In this document: piece by piece, positions 58,988 through 64,000 of the stretch
Layout: each line of letters opens with the position of its first letter
Numbering within the stretch: position 1 is the first letter of the stretch
Source: Flavobacterium terrisoli
Lineage (GTDB): Bacteria > Bacteroidota > Bacteroidia > Flavobacteriales > Flavobacteriaceae
Length of the DNA: 64,000 bases
Assembly: GCF_030167905.1 (NCBI RefSeq)
Contig: NZ_JARGNA010000005.1
Span: 62,001-126,000 of the forward strand
Reading direction: 5' to 3'
Notes under the pieces: model-generated
Databases searched by the model: none
The model's input: only the letters and a program-made list of their open reading frames with translations
What the model was told of the DNA's origin: nothing
Program-made: the position numbers and the translations under genes

Positions 58988-60211
58988 TTATTCTCCCAGT
59001 TCGAGTTCCGTTGGCACCGGAGTTTCTATTTCAGTTTTCTTTTTATAAAAAAGGCTGCTTACCATACTCAAGGTAGCATAAGGCCTGTTGGAGTATTTAT
59101 TCCCCAAACAAATAACCGTTACGGTATCTTTTTTTACCGGTATAAAGGAAGTATTATTGCCATGCCACCAGCCGTTGTGGTACACCATTTTTTCGCCGTT
59201 TGGTGGTAAAAAACGCATGCGCATTCCCAAACCATAATCCTTAATTGGCTTGGCAACTTTGCCGGCGCTATAACCAAAGTAGGCTTCCTGCAATAATTCG
59301 GGTTTGATAAAATCAGGAGAATAAGTGGCTAAGTCAAACTTCACCAAATCTCTCGGTGTGGAATAGATGTTTTTATCACCATACAAATTATCATATTGAT
59401 CCCAAGGGAAAATAGTACTCGATCGGTATGATTTGCAAACGGTGTCCCTGTCGGTTTCATAATTGAACACAAAAGTATTTTTCATGCCAAGCGGTTTGAA
59501 AATCAGGGTTTGCATGGCATCGCGATAGTTCTGGCCGGTGGCTCTTTCAATGATGAGTGCCAAAATCACATAATTGGTGTTGCAATAATCAAATCGGGCA
59601 TTGTCGGCAAATATCGGTCTGAATTTTTGCTTGACCATCAAATCCAAAATATCCTGATTGGTCAAAACCTTTTTTCGGTTCCAGCCTTTTTTCATAATGC
59701 CCGGAAAGTTGGAGTAATGTGGCAAACCGCTTCTGTGATTGAGCAGCGTTCTGATGGTGGTGTTCTTATAGGGGAATTTCGGAATCCAATCGGTGACTTT
59801 CTGGTCGAGCATGATGTTGTCACCCTGAACCAGTTTCAGGATGGCAGTTGCGGTTAATACCTTACTCACAGAAGCCAGGTGAATCGAAGTATTAGCATCA
59901 ATTTTTCTGCCGGTTTTGGTGTTAGCCAAACCTTTATAATCTTCATAAATGATGCGGCCGTTTTTGGCCACAATAAAACTTCCGCTATAGTAAAGTGAAT
60001 TAATGTTTTTTTGATAAAACGAATCAATTTTTGATTTTTTTTCGTTGATGTATTCTTCTGAAACCTTACCAAATTTGATGTTAAACGGAATGGTAATCAG
60101 TGTACTGTCATGGCTTTGACTGCCATCCGAATACGAATATCGGTTTCCGGTTGTCGGACCGGAAAAGTAGAGTAGTGTGGTTAGAAAAATGGAAATCAGC
60201 GTAATCTTCAT
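58988..60211 (-). CDS. Exported serine hydrolase (class C beta-lactamase fold)
   Basis: A 407-residue protein with N-terminal signal MKITLISIFLTTLLYFSGP. SxxK in HLASVSKVLTATA, YxN in DYCNTNYVILALII, and MVYHNGWWHGNNTS as a third motif (HxG-type). Similar to D,D-peptidase/esterase serine hydrolases. Differs from the lipoprotein paralog at 36480. Confidence 0.9.
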   Translation of the reverse strand: MKITLISIFLTTLLYFSGPTTGNRYSYSDGSQSHDSTLITIPFNIKFGKVSEEYINEKKSKIDSFYQKNINSLYYSGSFIVAKNGRIIYEDYKGLANTKTGRKIDANTSIHLASVSKVLTATAILKLVQGDNIMLDQKVTDWIPKFPYKNTTIRTLLNHRSGLPHYSNFPGIMKKGWNRKKVLTNQDILDLMVKQKFRPIFADNARFDYCNTNYVILALIIERATGQNYRDAMQTLIFKPLGMKNTFVFNYETDRDTVCKSYRSSTIFPWDQYDNLYGDKNIYSTPRDLVKFDLATYSPDFIKPELLQEAYFGYSAGKVAKPIKDYGLGMRMRFLPPNGEKMVYHNGWWHGNNTSFIPVKKDTVTVICLGNKYSNRPYATLSMVSSLFYKKKTEIETPVPTELELGE

Positions 60212-60296
60212 GATTGCAATAATACCAATATTTAGCCGAAATTAAAACCCAAAAAATCTAAATCCGTGTTAATCTTTTACAACTTTTGTTAACAAA

Positions 60297-60323
60297 AAAC
60301 CGCCTCTGGATTGAGGCGGTTTT
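60297..60323 (-). terminator. Terminator of tonB
   Basis: AAACCGCCTC, 6 nt loop, GAGGCGGTTT, followed on the minus strand by TTTTG, just past the tonB stop. Confidence 0.85.
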
Positions 60324-60329
60324 AAGGAA

Positions 60330-61178
60330 TTAAATTTTAACTTTTATTGGTAACATAAATAAGGTTCTCACCGGTTCTCCGTCTTTCATGCCGGGAGTCC
60401 ATTTTACTTTTAAAGCTCTCAGGATTCTGATGGCTTCTTTTTCCATATTTGGGTCAGTACTGCGGATGGCTTTGATATCGGTTAGTGTTCCGTCTTTTTC
60501 AATCACAAATGACATGATAACACTCATCGATATTTCTCCGCTGTCATCAATTTCAGGACGTGTAAAGGTTCGTTGTACATATTTATAGAATGCTGGCATT
60601 CCACCTGGGTATTCAGGAAGTACATCTAAATTGTTGGTAGTTACCACAGGGCCAGGACCTTTTCCTTTACCATCACCACCTTCTTTACCTGTACCGGTTG
60701 GACTACCGCCTGTATTTACAGGGGTAAGGTTTCCTTTTGAATCGCCGCCATTAGGATTTGGATCATCATTTCTTTTGCCCAGGTCTACATTTTTGGTAAT
60801 GTCATCAGGATTGTCTGTTGATTTTACAATAACAGGATCAACTAAATCCTTGGAAGTTACCTTTTCTGTTGGTTCGTCTTCTACCGGTGGCACTACAATG
60901 TCGCTTTTAGGTTCTTCGTTTTTCTCCGGCGGATAATTATAGGCATCAACCTGGATGATAACATCCGGATTACCGGGAAGCTCTTTTGCGGCATCGCCAA
61001 AAGAAGTTAGAAATAGGCCGAGACCAATGGCACCGCAAAAAAAGGTGATGCCACTTATTAGGGCTATTAAAGAAGTTTTAGAATTTTCCTGACGCAATTG
61101 ATACGCGCCATAGGCTTTGTTTTTGCCATCAAAAACCAGATCTATCCAGTTTTTTTCATAAATACTAACGTTTGACAT
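60330..61178 (-). CDS. TonB family energy transducer
   Basis: A 282-residue protein: cytosolic N-terminus NWIDLVFDGKNKAYGAYQLRQ (Bacteroidota TonB signature), one membrane helix (LIALISGITFFCGAIGLGLFL), a Pro/Asp/Gly-rich periplasmic linker, and a C-terminal TonB domain (LPEYPGGMPAFYKYVQRTF...MSVIMSFVIEKDGTLTDIKAIRSTDPNMEKEAIRILRALKVKWTPGMKDGEPV). Couples proton force to outer-membrane receptors. Confidence 0.93.
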   Translation of the reverse strand: MSNVSIYEKNWIDLVFDGKNKAYGAYQLRQENSKTSLIALISGITFFCGAIGLGLFLTSFGDAAKELPGNPDVIIQVDAYNYPPEKNEEPKSDIVVPPVEDEPTEKVTSKDLVDPVIVKSTDNPDDITKNVDLGKRNDDPNPNGGDSKGNLTPVNTGGSPTGTGKEGGDGKGKGPGPVVTTNNLDVLPEYPGGMPAFYKYVQRTFTRPEIDDSGEISMSVIMSFVIEKDGTLTDIKAIRSTDPNMEKEAIRILRALKVKWTPGMKDGEPVRTLFMLPIKVKI

Positions 61179-61352
61179 AATTTATATGGTTTTAGAGTTA
61201 AGTATTTATACTACATAAGCAAGGTGTTTAATTATATAACGCAGCAAACATCAAAATAGTATAAATAATGTTAAATATTTATTATATAGATGATGTTTTC
61301 CCTTAAAAGGTTGGGAAGGTTCAGATAAATTTTGAAAAAAAAAAAATCAGAA

Positions 61353-61904
61353 TTATTTTTTGCTCTCGATGATTTCTGCCAAGAGTTTTTTGGCGCGAAG
61401 CAATTTGATTTTAACGTTGCTCAACGGTTCGTTCAACTGTTCGGCAATTTCCTGATAACTCATTTCCTGAAAATAGCGAAGCTGAATCACTTCCTGATAG
61501 TGCGGTTTCAATTCTTTGATGAATTGGAGTAGGCGGGATAAGTTTTGTTCGGTAATCAATTCATCTTCGGCAGATGGAGAACTATCGGCAACATTATAAG
61601 CCTGTTGATCTTCCTCATCGGTGATTTCAACAAAAAGCGTTGATTTCTTTTTGCGAAGCAAATCAATATGGACATTTTTGGCAATGGCAATCAGCCAGGT
61701 GTTGAATTGGAATTCGGGATTGTAAGTGGCGATTTTGTCAAAGGCTTTAGAGAAGGTTTCGATGGTAATGTCTTCCGAATCGGTTTCGTTTTCGGTGCGT
61801 TTAAGCATAAAGCCATACACTTCGTTCCAGTAATGGTCGAGCAAATAAGTAAAGGCAACCTGGTCGCCTTTCTTAGCCATCTCTATGTATTTGTTTATTT
61901 CCAA
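61353..61904 (-). CDS. ECF-type RNA polymerase sigma factor
   Basis: A 183-residue protein: region 2 TIETFSKAFDKIATYNPEFQFNTWLIAIAKNVHIDLLR, region 4 LKPHYQEVIQLRYFQEMSYQEIAEQLNEPLSNVKIKLLRAKKLL. TTG 61904 is proposed as start (LEINKYIEMAKKGDQ), since it overlaps the upstream glycosyltransferase by 10 bp and gives the usual family length; ATG 61880 is the alternative, and ATG 61985 would overlap by 91 bp. Confidence 0.88.
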   Translation of the reverse strand: MEINKYIEMAKKGDQVAFTYLLDHYWNEVYGFMLKRTENETDSEDITIETFSKAFDKIATYNPEFQFNTWLIAIAKNVHIDLLRKKKSTLFVEITDEEDQQAYNVADSSPSAEDELITEQNLSRLLQFIKELKPHYQEVIQLRYFQEMSYQEIAEQLNEPLSNVKIKLLRAKKLLAEIIESKK

Positions 61905-63001
61905 TGTACCGGTTTTGAGAACGTATTGGTGATGAATACGTTCAATTGGGTGAAAATTAAAACAATTTCTATTATTGGGAACCAATACATCACATCTTTT
62001 TCTTTTAATTTACCCGCTGCAAATCCCATGGCTAACCACGCAAATAAATATCGGAAACCGATAATGCTGACTACAGCAATCCATTGAAACTGGAATGCTA
62101 AAAGCACAATCGGCAGCAACAAAAACAACAATTGAGAAGCATAGAAGATGCTCAACTGGTTTCTGTCGAACATTTTATAATGCTTGGCAGTCGATACATG
62201 ACGGCGTTTTTGGGTAAACCATTCTTTAAAGGAAGTTTTTGGTTCCGAATAGGTAAAGCTGTCCTGCATATAACAAACCGCAGTGTTGTCGGAGGTCGCA
62301 GCTTGGTTGATAAACAAATCGTCATCTCCGGAACGCAATTTCATATGATCCATAAATCCTCTTACCTTGAAAAATTCCTCGCGTTTGTAAGCCATATTGC
62401 GTCCTACGCCCATATACGGTTTCCCGATTTTGGCCCAGGCAAAAAATTGGGTTGCTGTCAATAAAGTTTCAAAGCGGATGATTTTATTCAAAAAGGAATT
62501 GGCTATTTTTTCATATGCACCATAACCCAGAACAATGTTCTTCTGAGGCGTGAACTGGGCGCTCATATTGGCAATCCATTCTTTTGAGTTTGGATAACAA
62601 TCGGCATCGGTGAACAATAGGTATTCATATTTGGCGGCTTTGATTCCAAGAGTTAAGGCGAATTTTTTATTACCCCAAAAGGCTTCGTTGTTTTCAACCT
62701 TAACCAATTTGACATTGGAATACTGCTTTTCAAATTCTTCAAAAAGTTCCAAAGTGTTATCACTTGAAGCATCGTCAATCAAAACAATTTCAAAAGTATG
62801 GTAGTTTTGTTCGGCCAAAAGCGGCACAAACTTTTTTACGTTTTCTTCTTCATTTTTGGCGCAAACAATTACTGAAATAGGGATTCTATTTGGCGTTGCC
62901 GTTTGTGGTTTAGCAAATGAAAATTTGCCAAAAACTACAATATAATAGATGAATTGAACAACAACAACCGCAATGAACAGACAGAATAGAGTTAATAACA
63001 T
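61895..63001 (-). CDS. Membrane-linked family 2 glycosyltransferase
   Basis: A 368-residue protein: N-terminal membrane helix, GT2 domain (PISVIVCAKNEEENVKKFVPLL, EIVLIDDASSDNTLELF, LLFTDADCYPNSKEW, SGDDDLFINQ, FTQKRRHVSTAKHY with QxxRW-like motif) and two or three C-terminal membrane helices. Likely builds or extends a surface glycan. Overlaps the sigma gene downstream. Confidence 0.9.
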   Translation of the reverse strand: MLLTLFCLFIAVVVVQFIYYIVVFGKFSFAKPQTATPNRIPISVIVCAKNEEENVKKFVPLLAEQNYHTFEIVLIDDASSDNTLELFEEFEKQYSNVKLVKVENNEAFWGNKKFALTLGIKAAKYEYLLFTDADCYPNSKEWIANMSAQFTPQKNIVLGYGAYEKIANSFLNKIIRFETLLTATQFFAWAKIGKPYMGVGRNMAYKREEFFKVRGFMDHMKLRSGDDDLFINQAATSDNTAVCYMQDSFTYSEPKTSFKEWFTQKRRHVSTAKHYKMFDRNQLSIFYASQLLFLLLPIVLLAFQFQWIAVVSIIGFRYLFAWLAMGFAAGKLKEKDVMYWFPIIEIVLIFTQLNVFITNTFSKPVHWK

Positions 63002-63029
63002 AGGCTTTTTTCGACATTAAAAAGGATTG

Positions 63030-63060
63030 CAAATGTAGGTATTCTAACGCCAATAGTCAA
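63030..63060 (-). promoter_or_regulatory. Promoter of the glycosyltransferase gene
   Basis: Minus strand TTG (63058-63060), 20 bp, TACATTTG (63030-63037), 28 bp before the ATG at 63001. Confidence 0.65.
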
Positions 63061-63078
63061 GGGATTTTGAACAAATTC

Positions 63079-63690
63079 CTAACGGTTTTTTTTCATTTCT
63101 TCGGCTATGGCAATTGCCTGACTGTCATTGGTTTTTTCCAGTTCGGTGATGATGTTTTGGTAGTTTTTGTCATCGCGGTTTTGGGACAGCTTTTTCTTGG
63201 CTTCAATACCGGTAATTTCAATTTCGAAAGCAACAATGCCTCGGGCTTCGCGCATCGTTTTTTCGGATAGATTTTCGACACGAACGGGTTTTTCCGATTT
63301 GGCTTCGTATTTATCAACCAACTTTTTAAGCGAATTGACCGCTTGCTCATGATTGTAAAGCGTCACTTTCCCGTAAACATGAACAGCCAGGTAATTCCAC
63401 GTTGGCACATTTTCATGGTCATACCAGGAAGAGGAAATGTAGGTATGCACACCTTGAAAAATGGCCAGCACTTCGTCATTGGTTTTAAAACTTTCCGCCT
63501 GTGGATTGGCTTTGGAAATATGCCCGACCAAAATTTGTTTTCCGTCGGCATTGGTGTCTAAAATCAGCGGTGTATGCGTTGCCCACAATTTTCCATTGGT
63601 TTGATTGACCAAAATCGCAAAGCCGTTTTGATGCAGAAAGTTTTGAATGTCTTCCTGATTTTCGTTTTTATATAGTTCGGGTATATACAT
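63079..63690 (-). CDS. PaiB-like FMN-binding protein
   Basis: A 203-residue protein of the PaiB (FMN-binding negative transcriptional regulator) family: MYIPELYKNENQEDIQNFLHQNGFAILV, LWATHTPLILD, GHISKANPQ, FQGVHTYISSSWYDHENVPTWNYLAVHVYGKV, EITGIEAKKKLSQNR. Starts 2 bp after the GNAT stop; operon. Confidence 0.9.
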   Translation of the reverse strand: MYIPELYKNENQEDIQNFLHQNGFAILVNQTNGKLWATHTPLILDTNADGKQILVGHISKANPQAESFKTNDEVLAIFQGVHTYISSSWYDHENVPTWNYLAVHVYGKVTLYNHEQAVNSLKKLVDKYEAKSEKPVRVENLSEKTMREARGIVAFEIEITGIEAKKKLSQNRDDKNYQNIITELEKTNDSQAIAIAEEMKKNR

Positions 63691-63692
63691 CG

Positions 63693-64000
63693 TTATTTTT
63701 TATTTTCAATTTGGTATAAAACGCCGTCGTGTAAATGAAATTCAAATTTGCCGACGAATGTCATGCCTATTTTTTCTAATACTTTTATCGAACCAACATT
63801 CAGTTCCATGGCTCTTCCGACAATTTTGGAAAGCTGCAACTGATTAAAGCCATAATCAATGCAGGCTTTGGCTGTTTCGGTAGCGTAACCTTGGGTCCAA
63901 TATTTTCTGAAGAAACGAAAACCCAGGTCAACTTCATCCAAATCGGGTGAGTATTTCAAACCACACCAACCTAAAAACGCATCACTTTTTTTGTCAATCA
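63693..64000 (-). CDS. GNAT N-acetyltransferase (partial, N-terminus outside window)
   Basis: The open frame continues past the right edge. Visible: GWCGLKYSPDLDEVDLGFRFFRKYWTQGYATETAKACIDYGFNQL (RxxGxA-like acetyl-CoA loop as YWTQGYATE) and VGSIKVLEKIGMTFVGK. RimJ/RimL-type acetyltransferase fold; substrate unknown. The true start is beyond 64000. Confidence 0.85.
   Translation of the reverse strand, partial: IDKKSDAFLGWCGLKYSPDLDEVDLGFRFFRKYWTQGYATETAKACIDYGFNQLQLSKIVGRAMELNVGSIKVLEKIGMTFVGKFEFHLHDGVLYQIENKK

Noticed and set aside
60631..60936. Plus-strand Gly/Pro/Ser-rich frame opposite tonB
   Set aside because: It is the antisense shadow of the TonB proline/glycine linker.
1..64000. tRNA or rRNA genes
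   Set aside because: I looked through the intergenic gaps and saw no cloverleaf with TTCRA-type loop or rRNA-like sequence.

Overview
The window looks like a chromosome segment of a Flavobacterium-like member of the Bacteroidota (Flavobacteriia). The signs are low GC, many TAnnTTTG -7 promoter boxes (several with a TTTG or TTG -33 box), the run rpmB-rpmG-DUF4295 gene-ftsY, a 1115-residue SecA without the C-terminal zinc motif, TonB and ECF-sigma/anti-sigma operons, and many Sec- or lipobox-bearing exported proteins.

Layout. 1-44 kb is mostly ordinary core and accessory chromosome: a secreted metzincin protease running off the left edge, two ABC-F ATPases, an ECF-sigma/anti-sigma operon, PPK2, MATE, MeaB, AEC and MFS transporters, a 1-Cys peroxiredoxin, a GlcD-type oxidase, an HMA-like/AraC regulator, SecA, PduO-type adenosyltransferase, a MacB/LolD-type ATPase, a family 2 glycosyltransferase, a 2-oxoacid dehydrogenase E2, an orphan Hpt protein, CinA, ribosomal proteins L28 and L33, FtsY, lipoproteins, a NUDIX hydrolase and a PlsC-like acyltransferase. 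From 41.7 to 44.4 kb there is a run of small VOC, SRPBCC and DUF1801 proteins.

44.4-54.9 kb is the unusual part. It holds thirteen small genes, all on the minus strand. Each is followed at its 3' end by a roughly 120-150 bp imperfect palindrome built like an integron attC site: an R stem with AAC/GTT core, a 5:1 asymmetric loop, an L stem with a fixed mismatch, and often a covarying inner hairpin. The start of each cassette repeats, in inverted form, the private sequence beside its own palindrome in 11 of 13 cassettes, as expected if each cassette once closed into a circle and was cut at G|TTA. Position 10 from the cut is A at every cassette start and G (plus-strand reading) at every cassette end, 13 of 13. 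A tyrosine recombinase (53854-54897) lies directly upstream in the same orientation, followed by an attI-like region with GGCGCT repeats and a two-box promoter aimed into the array. The recombinase is Xer/phage-like and lacks the insertion typical of IntI. I read this as an integron-like gene-cassette system with a non-canonical integrase and longer than usual terminal complementarity. Cargo is mostly small exported, membrane or unknown proteins.

55-64 kb returns to normal chromosome: two small exported or membrane proteins, a TraB/GumN protein, an ECF sigma factor with a membrane partner, a CvfB-like S1 protein, a serine hydrolase, TonB, another ECF sigma factor overlapping a glycosyltransferase, a PaiB-like FMN protein, and a GNAT acetyltransferase cut by the right edge.

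All functional calls are from reading translated sequence and motifs by eye; no database search or structure prediction was run.
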